From NCBI RefSeq assembly GCF_000429545.1, contig NZ_AUCB01000011.1, forward strand, positions 1 through 64,000: a stretch of 64,000 nucleotides of DNA, read 5' to 3'. The notes beneath the pieces were generated by a model. The model was not told the origin of the DNA. It did no database searches and saw nothing but the letters and a program-made list of their open reading frames with translations. The stretch is from Arenibacter certesii DSM 19833. Lineage in GTDB: Bacteria > Bacteroidota > Bacteroidia > Flavobacteriales > Flavobacteriaceae. This document shows, in pieces, positions 34,770 to 45,186 of this stretch. The first letter of the stretch is position 1. The number at the start of each line of letters is the position of its first letter. The translations under genes and the position numbers were made by a program.

Positions 34770-37754
34770 TTAGGTTAGTTTACTGAAAAAATCCTCATAA
34801 CTTTCGTTTTCGGAAATATTTAGTTTTTTCCGTAATCGGTGACGTGCCACCTTTACGGAACTCAGAGAGATGCCAAATAGAGTCGCAATATGCTGGGAAT
34901 TAAAATTTAATTTAATTAGTGCACACAACCGTAATTCTCTATCGGTAAGATGTGGACAATTGTTTTTTAGATCCTTAATGAATGTGGTATGAATCTGATT
35001 AAAAAGATTATAGAAGTTTTCCCAATCCTCATCCAGCATTAAGCTATCATCAATTAGGTCGATAATCTTTTCTAGATTCCGCTTTTTGGGAGTGGTCTCT
35101 TTGGTTTCTTTTAGTAGGTTGCTCTTAATTTCTGATAACAAGTGGTTCTTATGAACGGTTCTAAGGGTGTAATTGGTAAGTTCTTCAGTTTTAAAATTCA
35201 GCTCTTCAATTAGCTTCTTTTGTGTCAATTCTTGGTTATCCTTTTCCGCCTGTAAAAGAGCTATCTCACTTTGATGGACCTTTTCTTGCTGGTTTTTGAC
35301 CTCTTCAGTTTTAGAAGCTACCAATGATTCTAATCGTTCCTGTTGTTTTTTTATGGCGGATAATCGCAGTTTAATAAACGATAACACTAGTAAAAAACCC
35401 ACTAAAACACTTAAAATTCTTATCCATGTTTTTTGCCAAAAGGTGGGGAGTACGGTAATCCCAATTGAAGCAAGCGAGGAATCATCCTTATCAATATTTT
35501 TGGCAGAATTGACTTTCAAAGAATAGGTGCCAGGTTTTAAATTGGAAAAAGTAAGCGCTTGCTGATTGCCAATTATTTGCCAGTCGTCATTTAAGCCTTC
35601 CAGTTTATAGGCATAGTTATTTTTTTTAGGGTTCCAATAATCAGAACTTGAGTAATTTATAGATAGGATATTGTCATCAGGGGTTAGCGTTATATGGTTG
35701 TTTCCTTTAGAATCTATAATTAAATCTCTTGTGCCGTTTCCACCTAAAATAGTGCCAGATGTAAAAAACACTTTAGGAGTACCTGTATTATTTTCATTAA
35801 GCTCAGATGCTTTAAAATAAGATAATCCTAGTCGTCCTCCCATTAGTATATGATTGCTTTTGGTTATAATGGCACTTCCGCCTCTGTAGGAGTGAACTCC
35901 ATATCGTAAGCCAAAGTTTTCTACGGTACCATTTCGTTTAATTTTGCTGAGTCCTAAATTAGTGCTGCACCATATATTTTTATCACGGTCTAAAAATACA
36001 TCCCCAATAATATTGGCTTCCATACCTTCTTCCTTCCCTATTCGCGTGAATTTGTTATTACTTCTATCGTACCTATTTAGACCGTGACCATATGTTCCTA
36101 TTAATAGGGAAAGGTCCTCGTCTTCGGTTATGGATCTAATACGATTACCACTAAGGGAATGGGGGGTAGTTTTATCGGATGTATAGGACAATACCGTATC
36201 TGACTTAAAAACGTTTAACCCTAAGTTGGTTCCTACCCACATTTCCCCCTTTATGTCATTATAAAGAGCCGTAATGAAGTTTGCGTTTAGGTTGTTTGTA
36301 TTATCTGTATTTATTGTCCGAACAACTTTTAAATCCGAATCATAGATATAAATGCCGGAACTTGTACCTACCCATACTTCTCCATAGTTGTTTTTTTCAA
36401 TGGCAAAGATTGCCTTGGCTTCAAATCGATTTTCTGCATGGAGAAAAGTATTATTCTTAGTATCGAAAATATTTAAACCTCCACGGTAAGTTCCAATCCA
36501 GATTCTTTCCTGATCGTCTTCAAGTAGTGATATTATATTGTTACCGCTTAGATCATCATCTTTAGCAGGGGTGTCAATAAAAACCGTAACCTTTCCATTT
36601 TGTGGATTATATCGTCTCAACCCATTTCTGCCAGCGGTAATCCAAATATCCCCATTGCTGGCTTCCAATAGTTGAGAGCCTTGTTCATCTATTTGATCAA
36701 AGGCCAATTTAGAAGGGGGAATATGACTTATAGTGATATGATTTTTAAAGTAGCTGGCACCACCATGCACAGTACCCACCCACATTATATTGTTCGATCC
36801 TTGAAATATGCTCAGTATAGAATTGTCCGCTATGGGGTAGTTAGTATAGGTATTTTGCTTAAAAGCGAAAAACTTGTTTTCATCTTGTTGATATAGGTTT
36901 AGCCCTCCACCATCAGTACCTATCCATACATTATTGTCTTTGTCTACTAACAGATCCAAGATAAAATTGTTAGAAATACTGTTCATTCTGGTATTATTAG
37001 AAGTAGTATAATGTACAGATGTACTGTCTTTGGTATTGTACCTAAACAATCCATTACCATTAGTCCCTATCCATAAGTGACCTTCTTGATCCTTGGATAT
37101 AGCATTAATATAAATGTCGTTGTTTTGCAGATTAATCTGTGAAAATGTTGATTCCTGATATTTAAAAACATCCCCACGACTAGTGCTTATCCAAATAACG
37201 CCATTTTCATCTTGGAAAAGATCAGTACCATTACTAATGCTATTTTCCGATTCCCCTAAAGGCATTTTATGAATAATTGTTTCATTATTGGAGTTAGGGC
37301 TAAGTGCCATAATTTCACTATTTGCATTAGTACACCAAAGTGTCCCATTATTAGCTTCCATTAGACTGATAATATATCCATTAATGCTGTTATTAATGGA
37401 TTGATCCGAAGAAGAAAACCTTTCAAAACAGTCTTTTTCCACATCAAAATAAAATAGACCACTAGATGTAGCGGCCCATATTATACCGGTACTATCTTGT
37501 AGTAAGTCATTTGCCTGATCATTTTCATTAGGAAGAAGATAGGTTTTAAATTTTTGGCCATCATATTTGTCGATACCTAATGGAGTCACAAACCAAATAA
37601 AACCTTCCTTATCTTGTATAATATTGTTTATTCTATTATCCGAAATACCATCTTCAAATGTAATTTTTTGAAACTGAATGATGCGGTCTTGAGTAAAGCC
37701 GTTTATACAAAACAGTACAAATAGTAAGGGGACTGTTAACTTAACTTTATACAT
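34770..37754 (-). CDS. Membrane-spanning propeller-Y_Y_Y-LuxR regulator
   Basis: From ATG 37754 the protein has 994 residues (a TTG at 37781 would add nine). It has a signal peptide (ending near GFTQ), two seven-bladed Reg_prop propellers with repeats of the type GxIWxGT (e.g. NGVIWISTSRG, NNVWIGTDGGGLN), a Y_Y_Y domain (~690-760), one membrane helix (IRILSVLVGFLLVLSFI, ~775-793), a coiled coil and a C-terminal LuxR-type HTH (TDRELRLCALIKLNFNSQHI, ~925-985). No histidine kinase or receiver domain is present. It ends one base after the transporter stop and is divergent from susC, so control of the SusCD operon is likely (inference). Confidence 0.85.
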   Translation of the reverse strand: MYKVKLTVPLLFVLFCINGFTQDRIIQFQKITFEDGISDNRINNIIQDKEGFIWFVTPLGIDKYDGQKFKTYLLPNENDQANDLLQDSTGIIWAATSSGLFYFDVEKDCFERFSSSDQSINNSINGYIISLMEANNGTLWCTNANSEIMALSPNSNNETIIHKMPLGESENSISNGTDLFQDENGVIWISTSRGDVFKYQESTFSQINLQNNDIYINAISKDQEGHLWIGTNGNGLFRYNTKDSTSVHYTTSNNTRMNSISNNFILDLLVDKDNNVWIGTDGGGLNLYQQDENKFFAFKQNTYTNYPIADNSILSIFQGSNNIMWVGTVHGGASYFKNHITISHIPPSKLAFDQIDEQGSQLLEASNGDIWITAGRNGLRRYNPQNGKVTVFIDTPAKDDDLSGNNIISLLEDDQERIWIGTYRGGLNIFDTKNNTFLHAENRFEAKAIFAIEKNNYGEVWVGTSSGIYIYDSDLKVVRTINTDNTNNLNANFITALYNDIKGEMWVGTNLGLNVFKSDTVLSYTSDKTTPHSLSGNRIRSITEDEDLSLLIGTYGHGLNRYDRSNNKFTRIGKEEGMEANIIGDVFLDRDKNIWCSTNLGLSKIKRNGTVENFGLRYGVHSYRGGSAIITKSNHILMGGRLGLSYFKASELNENNTGTPKVFFTSGTILGGNGTRDLIIDSKGNNHITLTPDDNILSINYSSSDYWNPKKNNYAYKLEGLNDDWQIIGNQQALTFSNLKPGTYSLKVNSAKNIDKDDSSLASIGITVLPTFWQKTWIRILSVLVGFLLVLSFIKLRLSAIKKQQERLESLVASKTEEVKNQQEKVHQSEIALLQAEKDNQELTQKKLIEELNFKTEELTNYTLRTVHKNHLLSEIKSNLLKETKETTPKKRNLEKIIDLIDDSLMLDEDWENFYNLFNQIHTTFIKDLKNNCPHLTDRELRLCALIKLNFNSQHIATLFGISLSSVKVARHRLRKKLNISENESYEDFFSKLT

Positions 37755-38006
37755 AGGTTCACTTCTCTTAATTCTGGGCAAATATAGAGTATACGCCCTT
37801 AAATATATTGGTTAAAAGGATTTTATGAAGATATATATTAATAAAAAGTTACTAAAATGTAACCTATTTGTAATCTAATGTAACCTAAAATTATACCCAT
37901 ACTATCTTAATTTTCTGTTAATATAATTTAGTTTCGCATCCTATAAATGTAGGCTTGGATTAAGAATTAATCTAAGTCTCTAAATTATTTAACCTAAACA
38001 ATTCAA

Positions 38007-41000
38007 ATGAAGAAAATTGCAATTTTTTGCTGCTTGTTAATGGTGCAGATGCACTTATTTGCACAGCAGCCCGCGATTACCGTAAACGGAACGGTTTCGG
38101 ATGCGGAGACAGGAGAGCTCATTCCGGGAGCTAGTGTAGTTGAAAAAGGCACTGGTAATGGTGTAGTTACCGATTTTGATGGGGAATTCGAAATCAAAGT
38201 GTCAAGTAACGCTACATTAGAAGTAAGTTATTTGGGTTACGCACCTACTGCTGTTAAGGTGAATGGACAAACCCAATTACGAATTAGTATGGAGTCCCAA
38301 GCCGAGGAGCTGGGAGAGGTTGTATTAGTAGGTTATGGTACTCAGAAAAAGGAAAACCTAACCGGATCGGTAAGTACCATTGCAGCTGAGCAATTGGAAA
38401 GTCGTCCTGTAAACAATGTTATGCAGGCGTTACAAGGTGCAGCACCCGGTCTTTTACTAACTGTTGGAAACTCAGGGGGTGAGCCTGGAGCAAACATGAA
38501 TATGAGTATTCGTGGGGTAGGAAACCTTCAAGGAACAGGTTCCCCATTGGTAATTGTAGATGATATTCCATTGGATAATCCATCGGATCTAAACAATATC
38601 AACCCAAACGACATTGAGAGCGTTTCAGTTCTTAAGGATGCAGCTTCTTCTGCTATATATGGTTCTAGAGCGGCTTTTGGAGTAATTATCGTAAAAACAA
38701 AAAGTGGTGAAGCATTGGATGGTAATAAGTTTACCTATTCCAATAATTTTATCTACTCTTCTCCCTTAAATACACCAAATATGATGAACTCTTTGGAGTT
38801 CGCCAATTATTTTAACCTTGCTGCTACAAATGGTGGTAGTGGTGCTGTGTTCTCGGATGAAGTTATGGGCCGTATTAAGGCTTATTTAGCAGATCCCGAA
38901 AATACTCCGGTAACGGTTCCTAATCCGGACGGTACCCGTTGGCAACAATATACCGGATCTAACGCCAATACAGATTGGTTTAAGGAAATGTATAAGGGGA
39001 TTGTATTCCGTCAACAACATAACCTTAGCTTTTCTGGTAAACAAAAAGGGATTGCCTATAATGTTTCTGGTTCGATACTTGACGCTCCAGGAATCATGAA
39101 TTATGGAGATGATTCTTATAAGCGTTATACCTTTAATTCCAAAGTTTCAAGTAAAATTAATGATTGGTTAACTTTTGATGCTAACTTAAGATTGTCAAGA
39201 GCTGAAACTGATCGTCCTAGTTATGACAGAGGTTTGTATTTGCATAACATTGCTAGAAGATGGCCTACCAATGGGGTAGTTATGCCCAATGGCAGCTATA
39301 GCGATGGTTCTGAGATTCCTTTTCTTTTGCAAGGTGGTCGCTATAAAAATATAGATCAAAGCATGGATGGATCTGTAAACTTGGTTATAGAGCCTATTAA
39401 AGATTTAAAAATCAAGCCAAGTTTACTGTATACCACTAATCACTATAGCTATGGCAATCACAATGCTAAAGTATCTGTTTTGGAACCAGATGGTGAAGAA
39501 AGATTTATAAGAAGTAACAACGGTTTTTCTAGAAACGCTAGTGAGAGAACATATTTGTCTCCTAACTTGGTGGTTTCCTATGATAAATCCATAAACGATG
39601 TACATAATTTTGCAGCTTTAGTTGGATACCAACAAGAGGAAACTAAATATACTAGTATATATGGATCTAAAAATGATCTTATCACTGACGGAGTACCTTC
39701 TATTTCAACTGGAGTAGGTGAAGACAATGTTAGTGATTCAGCAGGATCTTTCGCGACTCAAGGATATTTTGGTAGATTTACCTATAACTATAAGGAGAAA
39801 TATCTTTTTGAAGTAAATGGTCGTTATGACGCCTCTTCACGTTTTGCTTCGGATAGTCGTTGGGATTTCTTCCCATCCGTATCGGCAGGGTATAACGTTG
39901 CAAAGGAAAATTTCTGGGGTATAGACCAGATCAGCATGTTCAAATTTCGTTATTCAACAGGTAGTATAGGTAATCAGAACGTACCTAATTATCTATATAT
40001 TGGTCGTATGCCAATTAGAACCAACTTATGGTGGTTGGGTAACAACGGAAGACCTAATTATACGTTAACTCCTGGTATTATTAGCCCTGATATTACATGG
40101 GAAACGGTATCTACAGATAACTATGGTTTGGATATAGCGGCACTTAACAATCGCTTACAGTTCTCGTTCGAATATTTTATAAGGACCACAAAAGATATGT
40201 TTGGTCCTGCAGAACGCCTTCCAGCAGTGCTAGGTACCAATGCACCACAATCTAACAATGCAAACCTAGAGACCAAAGGTTTTGATTTTAACGTATCATG
40301 GAAAGACATGATAGGGGATGTAAACTATAATGTGGGGTTAGTACTTTCGGATGCAGTAACTACGGTAACGGAGTATTCAAACCCAAACAATTTATTGAAT
40401 ACCTATAGAGCTGGTCAAAAATTAGGAGAAATCTGGGGCTTTGAGACGGTAGGATTATATCAGAATCAAGCTGAAATTGACAATGGACCAGATCAAACTC
40501 CGGTTTATGGTGGTGTTTGGTTCCCTGGGGATGTACAGTATAAAGACATCAACGGAGATGGAAAGATAGATTATGGCGATTCTACTACTGATAAGCCAGG
40601 TGATAGAAAAATAATAGGGAACTCTACTCCAAGATATAGTTTTGGATTTAATGCAGGACTAGATTATAAAGGGTTCGATTTCTCCATGTTATGGCAAGGA
40701 GTTGCAAAGAGAGATGTGTGGACTGGTGATGCCTATACTTTTGGAGCAGTTGGTAACCTTTGGCAGTCTGCAGGGATGAAAGAGCACCTTAATTACTGGT
40801 CAGAAGATAATCCTGGTGGATTTTTCCCTAGACCAACTTTCCGTTCTACTTGGAGAAACCAGCAAGTACAAACAAGATATTTACAGAATGCTGCCTATAT
40901 GCGCTTAAAGAATATAAGCTTAGGATATAATTTCCAGTCTGATATTCTTGAGTCTCTTGGGTTGAAAAAACTTAGAGTCTTCGTAACCGGTGAGAACTTA

Positions 41001-41120
41001 ATTACCCTTTCAGATATCTCAGGAATATTTGATCCTGAAGCTACTGGAGGATACTGGGGGAACGGTAAAATTTATCCGCTACAAAAATCCTACTCAATGG
41101 GATTGAACGTACAATTTTAA
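38007..41120 (+). CDS. SusC/RagA-type TonB-dependent transporter
   Basis: A 1037-residue outer-membrane transporter. The signal peptide (to about LFAQ, 20) is followed by a carboxypeptidase-D-like regulatory domain (VNGTVSDAETGELIPGASV), then a SusC-type TonB box/plug (LVGYGTQKKENLTGSV, VDDIPLDNPSDLNN) and the beta barrel with the aromatic C-terminal end LNVQF. In this locus it most likely imports sialylated or released glycans (NanO-like); the ligand is inferred from the neighbours. SusD follows after 12 bp. Confidence 0.92.
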   Translation: MKKIAIFCCLLMVQMHLFAQQPAITVNGTVSDAETGELIPGASVVEKGTGNGVVTDFDGEFEIKVSSNATLEVSYLGYAPTAVKVNGQTQLRISMESQAEELGEVVLVGYGTQKKENLTGSVSTIAAEQLESRPVNNVMQALQGAAPGLLLTVGNSGGEPGANMNMSIRGVGNLQGTGSPLVIVDDIPLDNPSDLNNINPNDIESVSVLKDAASSAIYGSRAAFGVIIVKTKSGEALDGNKFTYSNNFIYSSPLNTPNMMNSLEFANYFNLAATNGGSGAVFSDEVMGRIKAYLADPENTPVTVPNPDGTRWQQYTGSNANTDWFKEMYKGIVFRQQHNLSFSGKQKGIAYNVSGSILDAPGIMNYGDDSYKRYTFNSKVSSKINDWLTFDANLRLSRAETDRPSYDRGLYLHNIARRWPTNGVVMPNGSYSDGSEIPFLLQGGRYKNIDQSMDGSVNLVIEPIKDLKIKPSLLYTTNHYSYGNHNAKVSVLEPDGEERFIRSNNGFSRNASERTYLSPNLVVSYDKSINDVHNFAALVGYQQEETKYTSIYGSKNDLITDGVPSISTGVGEDNVSDSAGSFATQGYFGRFTYNYKEKYLFEVNGRYDASSRFASDSRWDFFPSVSAGYNVAKENFWGIDQISMFKFRYSTGSIGNQNVPNYLYIGRMPIRTNLWWLGNNGRPNYTLTPGIISPDITWETVSTDNYGLDIAALNNRLQFSFEYFIRTTKDMFGPAERLPAVLGTNAPQSNNANLETKGFDFNVSWKDMIGDVNYNVGLVLSDAVTTVTEYSNPNNLLNTYRAGQKLGEIWGFETVGLYQNQAEIDNGPDQTPVYGGVWFPGDVQYKDINGDGKIDYGDSTTDKPGDRKIIGNSTPRYSFGFNAGLDYKGFDFSMLWQGVAKRDVWTGDAYTFGAVGNLWQSAGMKEHLNYWSEDNPGGFFPRPTFRSTWRNQQVQTRYLQNAAYMRLKNISLGYNFQSDILESLGLKKLRVFVTGENLITLSDISGIFDPEATGGYWGNGKIYPLQKSYSMGLNVQF

Positions 41121-41132
41121 ATATAAATTAAG

Positions 41133-42872
41133 ATGAAAAATATTAGATACATTACATTTTTGCTGCTTGGGATTTTTGCGATGTCCTGTAGCGATGATTT
41201 GTTAGATAAGCTTCCGGAGGATGAAATTTCTCCAGAGCAATATTGGAAAACACCCAATGACTTGGCGTTGTTCCTAAATCAATTTTACACTACATTCCCA
41301 GTGCATAACGGATGGAATGGTGGAATTTTCGAATTCGACAATAACAGTGATAATTTGGCAGATGTTAGCATCAACACTAGATTTGTTGGTAGTAATAACA
41401 CCGCGCCTACTTCCGATGGTACGTGGAATGGAAATTACAGCAACATTAGGAATGTAAATTATTACCTAGAAAACAGTGCAACTGCGGAAGGTCCAGATGA
41501 CCTTATTAATGCTTACAACGGTGAGGCCTATTTTTTTAGAGCGATGTTTTACTTTGAGTTATTACAAAAATTTGGAGGAGTACCTTATATAGATAAGGTT
41601 TTAAATACCGATTCTCCAGAATTGATGTCAGCTAGAATACCAAGAAACGAATTGGCCACTAAAATTATCGAGGACCTGGATAGGGCTATTGCTGGTTTAC
41701 AACCCAAAGCATCTACTGAGGCTTTTAGAGTGCATAGAGGAATGGCTTTGGCGTTAAAATCTAATGTAGCGCTTTACGAAGGGACTTGGGAGAAATACCA
41801 TGAAGGAACTCCATTTGCAGCTCCTACCAATGAAAGCACCAAGTTTTTGCAATGGGCTGCAGATGCTGCCGAAACATTGATAAATGAAGGTAATTATACG
41901 CTTTACAACAACGGAGAAGAGAACACCTATTGGAGTCTATTCAATAAAGTTGATTATTCCGGAGTTTCTGAAGTGATGTTCTGGAAAAAATACGATACTT
42001 CCGAAGGGGTAGACCATAGAGTAGGTCACTATATTCCACAAAATGGAGCAGGTACTGGGGTTACAAAATCTTTGGTAGATTCGTACTTAAGTATAGACGG
42101 CCTGCCTATAGGAGTAAGTCTTTTGTACAGTTCTAGTCAAGAAAGCAGTCTTTCTGATATCGTGGTAAATAGAGATCCAAGGTTAGCCCAAACTATTGCA
42201 ACCCCTGGAGATCTTATCACTGAAAGAGCCGGTAATCCTGATATATTCTTTGATTATCCAACCTTTAGAGAAAATAACGAGGTAGTTTCTACCACTGGAT
42301 ATCAAATTTATAAAGGAGGTAGCACAGATGAAGCTCAAAGAACAGAAAGTACCATTGGAGCTATTATCTACAGATATGCCGAAGTACTTTTAAACTATGC
42401 GGAAGCTAAAGCAGAATTAGGAACTTTAACTCAAGCAGATTTAGACAACACCGTTAACTTGCTAAGGGCCCGTGTTGGAATGCCGTCACTTACTCTGACA
42501 CCTGTTGCTGATCCCAATAAAGCATTTCCCGAGCTAAGTGATCTTATTAATGAGATAAGAAGAGAGCGTAGAGTGGAAATGGCTTTGGAAGGTAAGCGTT
42601 TTGATGATCTTATGCGTTGGAAAGCGGATCACCTTATTATAGGTAAAAGACACCAAGGTTTCAAAATTGTTGGCAGTGATATGGAATCTGAATTTGCAGA
42701 CTTGATAGGAAGTTCTATCCTTGTAAATGACGAAGGTTATATTGATCCATATATCAATGCATTACCAACTGGGTTTGGTTTTAATCCTAATAGGGACTAT
42801 TTATCAGCTATCCCGTCGGAGCAAATTGTGCTAACTGGTGGTGTAGTAACGCAAAATCCTGGTTGGGAATAG
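41133..42872 (+). CDS. SusD/RagB-type surface glycan-binding lipoprotein
   Basis: The protein has 579 residues with a lipoprotein signal (GIFAMSC, Cys ~19), the SusD start DDLLDKLPEDEISPEQYWKT, the TPR-like helical body with GEAYFFRAMFYFELLQKFGGVPY, and the C-terminal RRERRVEMALEGKRFDDLMRW. It pairs with the SusC barrel as the lid that captures glycans (NanU-like by context). A terminator follows at 42923. Confidence 0.93.
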   Translation: MKNIRYITFLLLGIFAMSCSDDLLDKLPEDEISPEQYWKTPNDLALFLNQFYTTFPVHNGWNGGIFEFDNNSDNLADVSINTRFVGSNNTAPTSDGTWNGNYSNIRNVNYYLENSATAEGPDDLINAYNGEAYFFRAMFYFELLQKFGGVPYIDKVLNTDSPELMSARIPRNELATKIIEDLDRAIAGLQPKASTEAFRVHRGMALALKSNVALYEGTWEKYHEGTPFAAPTNESTKFLQWAADAAETLINEGNYTLYNNGEENTYWSLFNKVDYSGVSEVMFWKKYDTSEGVDHRVGHYIPQNGAGTGVTKSLVDSYLSIDGLPIGVSLLYSSSQESSLSDIVVNRDPRLAQTIATPGDLITERAGNPDIFFDYPTFRENNEVVSTTGYQIYKGGSTDEAQRTESTIGAIIYRYAEVLLNYAEAKAELGTLTQADLDNTVNLLRARVGMPSLTLTPVADPNKAFPELSDLINEIRRERRVEMALEGKRFDDLMRWKADHLIIGKRHQGFKIVGSDMESEFADLIGSSILVNDEGYIDPYINALPTGFGFNPNRDYLSAIPSEQIVLTGGVVTQNPGWE

Positions 42873-42922
42873 ACTATATTCTATAACTGGAAAATCATAT
42901 TAGTTAGTTGTAACTTAAATTT

Positions 42923-42958
42923 CCCGCTTGACATCTTTTGTCTTGCGGGATTTTTTTA
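42923..42958 (+). terminator. Terminator after susCD
   Basis: TCCCGC (42923-42928) and GCGGGA (42946-42951) pair, with an extra GAC/GTC inside, and seven T residues follow. Confidence 0.8.
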
Positions 42959-43175
42959 CCAAATAGTGACTTACCTAGGAGAACTAGGATCGTTTTATAA
43001 TTTCTACAGCTACCATAAATAATGAACTTTAATAACTCAGCTATAATTTTCTAACCAACAGAGGTGTTAGTGTGGTATTTATGAAATCATGTTATATTTG
43101 ATACATTTTAAAAATTGGTCCTTGTTTTCTATGTTTATATTGCGTGTAGAATTTATTTAATTTATTATTTTAATT

Positions 43176-44771
43176 ATGAAGTATTTGTATGTTCTTAGTT
43201 TGTTGATGCTTTTTAACTCCTGTTCCGAAAAAGAACAAGAGAAAATAGCTAAGCCCAACATTATTTTTATCATGTCGGATGATCATGCCTATCAGGCCAT
43301 TAGCGCTTATAGTGATAAGCTGATTAAAACTCCCAACATAGATCGGATTGCAGAGGAAGGTATGCTCTTTACCAATGCGAGTGTTACAAACTCGATTTGT
43401 GCTCCTTCTAGGGCGGTGATTCTTACTGGGAAGCATAGTCACCTTAATGGGAAGATAGATAACCTTAGTAAGTTTGATACTACCAATGTAACTTTTCCGC
43501 AAATTCTGCAAAAAGCCGGTTACCAAACTGCTATGTTTGGGAAACTTCATTTTGGAAATAATCCAAAAGGTTTTGATGAATTTAAAATCTTGCCTGGGCA
43601 AGGTAGTTACTACAACCCAAAATTTATTACACAGAAAGGGGATACTACAATTAGTGGATATGTTACGGATATTACTACCGATTTGGCCTTGGACTGGATG
43701 GAGCATCGCAGGGTTCCAGAAAAGCCATTCTTATTAATGTACCTCCACAAAGCTCCACATAGAGCTTGGTATCCAGATGAGAAGCACTATAAGGAATTCA
43801 CTCAAAAAACATTCCCCTTGCCAGAAACGCTGTTCGACGACTACCAGGGTAGGGTAGCAGCGAAAACTGCAGAAATGAATATTTTAAATCATATGCACTT
43901 GTCTTATGATAATAAGATTGAGGAAGATGTTTTAAAACGACTTGATATTAATTCAGGGATGAATAGAAATGAAGTATACCGCATGACTCCAGAGCAACGT
44001 AGTAGTTGGGATAGCGTGTATGGTCCCATTAACGAAGATTTTGAAAAACGTTATTCTTCTATGGATGATAAAGAGTTGATGGAGTGGAAGTATCAGCGAT
44101 ATCTTCAGGACTATTTAGGTACCATAGCCTCCGTTGATGATAACGTAGGGCGATTGTTGACCTATTTAGATGAGAATAACCTTTCAGAAAATACGGTAGT
44201 GATCTACACTTCGGATCAAGGTTTTTACCTTGGTGAGCACGGCTGGTTTGATAAGCGTTTTATGTATGATGAATCTTTTAAAACGCCGCTATTGATAAAA
44301 TGGCCTAATAAAATAACGCCCGGAACTACGGAAGATGAAATGGTTCAGAATCTAGATTTCGCCCAAACATTCTTGGAGATGGCAGGGGTAAATGCACCGG
44401 AAGACATGCAAGGTGAAAGTTTGGTGCCTCTATTAACGGGTAAAAAAGAACTTTGGGACAGGGATGCCGTTTATTATCACTACTATGAATACCCTGCAGA
44501 ACATGCGGTAAAAAGACATTACGGTATTGCTACCAAAGAATTTAAGATTATTCATTTCTACCATGATGTGGACGTATGGGAATTGTATGATCGACTTAAT
44601 GATCCCCAAGAAATGAACAATGTGTTTAATGATCCTGAATATTCAGATGTTGTTGCCGAGATGAAACAAAAATTGAAGGAAATCCGTGAGAAATACAAGG
44701 ATTCTGAAGCTTTGGATAATCATTATATACAGTTGTATCAAGATAAAAATCACAACAACTTAGAGGATTAG
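43176..44771 (+). CDS. Sulfatase (lipoprotein, N-acetylglucosamine-6-sulfatase/IdS-like)
   Basis: A 531-residue type I sulfatase. A lipoprotein signal ends at C16 (LMLFNSC). The metal site DD (D35, D36) is followed by the formylglycine signature C-A-P-S-R (C75-R79), then TGKH and later SDQGFYLGEHGWFDKRFMYDESF, a pattern common in GlcNAc-6-sulfatase or iduronate sulfatase relatives. It likely removes sulfate from mucin or glycosaminoglycan-type glycans. An unlinked sulfatase-maturing enzyme is required and is not in the window. It is 300 bp after susD, with its own terminator. Confidence 0.85.
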   Translation: MKYLYVLSLLMLFNSCSEKEQEKIAKPNIIFIMSDDHAYQAISAYSDKLIKTPNIDRIAEEGMLFTNASVTNSICAPSRAVILTGKHSHLNGKIDNLSKFDTTNVTFPQILQKAGYQTAMFGKLHFGNNPKGFDEFKILPGQGSYYNPKFITQKGDTTISGYVTDITTDLALDWMEHRRVPEKPFLLMYLHKAPHRAWYPDEKHYKEFTQKTFPLPETLFDDYQGRVAAKTAEMNILNHMHLSYDNKIEEDVLKRLDINSGMNRNEVYRMTPEQRSSWDSVYGPINEDFEKRYSSMDDKELMEWKYQRYLQDYLGTIASVDDNVGRLLTYLDENNLSENTVVIYTSDQGFYLGEHGWFDKRFMYDESFKTPLLIKWPNKITPGTTEDEMVQNLDFAQTFLEMAGVNAPEDMQGESLVPLLTGKKELWDRDAVYYHYYEYPAEHAVKRHYGIATKEFKIIHFYHDVDVWELYDRLNDPQEMNNVFNDPEYSDVVAEMKQKLKEIREKYKDSEALDNHYIQLYQDKNHNNLED

Positions 44772-45077
44772 GGATAAAATTTTTGTTGGTGGACCTGCGA
44801 TTATCGGGTTATTTATCTTCATCTTACTCCAATAGAAAGGTATTTAACATTACATTATGAAGGAGAGCTCTATTAGGAATGTAGAGCTCTTCTATTTTAT
44901 ATAAAGTTATATACCTGTGCCGTAGATACAAGAGGTCAGAACTTATTAATAATAAAAAGAGTTGAATATATCCACTCCAAGGGATTAAAGGCTGGGATAT
45001 AAGGAAGTAGGTTTGAACCTATACATAGGCTTCTATAAAACCTATTTGAATTTGCTCAACTTTAACTACTGTGCGAC
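44772..45077. other. Intergenic stretch after the sulfatase
   Basis: About 300 bp with one terminator hairpin (44864-44890) and no gene. The remaining sequence shows no clear signal. Confidence 0.5.
44864..44897 (+). terminator. Terminator after the sulfatase
   Basis: AGAGCTCTA (44864-44872) and TAGAGCTCT (44882-44890) form a perfect 9-bp stem, followed by a TTCTATTTTAT tail. Confidence 0.7.
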
Positions 45078-45122
45078 AAAAAAATAACCCTGTGAGAATT
45101 TTAAATCCTCACAGGGTTATTT
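45078..45122 (-). terminator. Terminator of nhaA
   Basis: AAATAACCCTGTGAG (45082-45096) and CTCACAGGGTTATTT (45108-45122) form a perfect 15-bp stem with an 11-nt loop. On the minus strand it ends in a run of T residues. It can also stop plus-strand transcripts. Confidence 0.9.
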
Positions 45123-45186
45123 GTATTTTATATTGATAAAATTAAAATGGAGTAGTGAAAAATTTTGACTGTCCTTATCGTTTTGG

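Noticed and set aside
43086-43106. Possible fifth nan operator (CATGTTATATTTGATACAT) before the sulfatase
   Set aside because: It matches only one half of the palindrome and breaks the GT-N3-AC symmetry.
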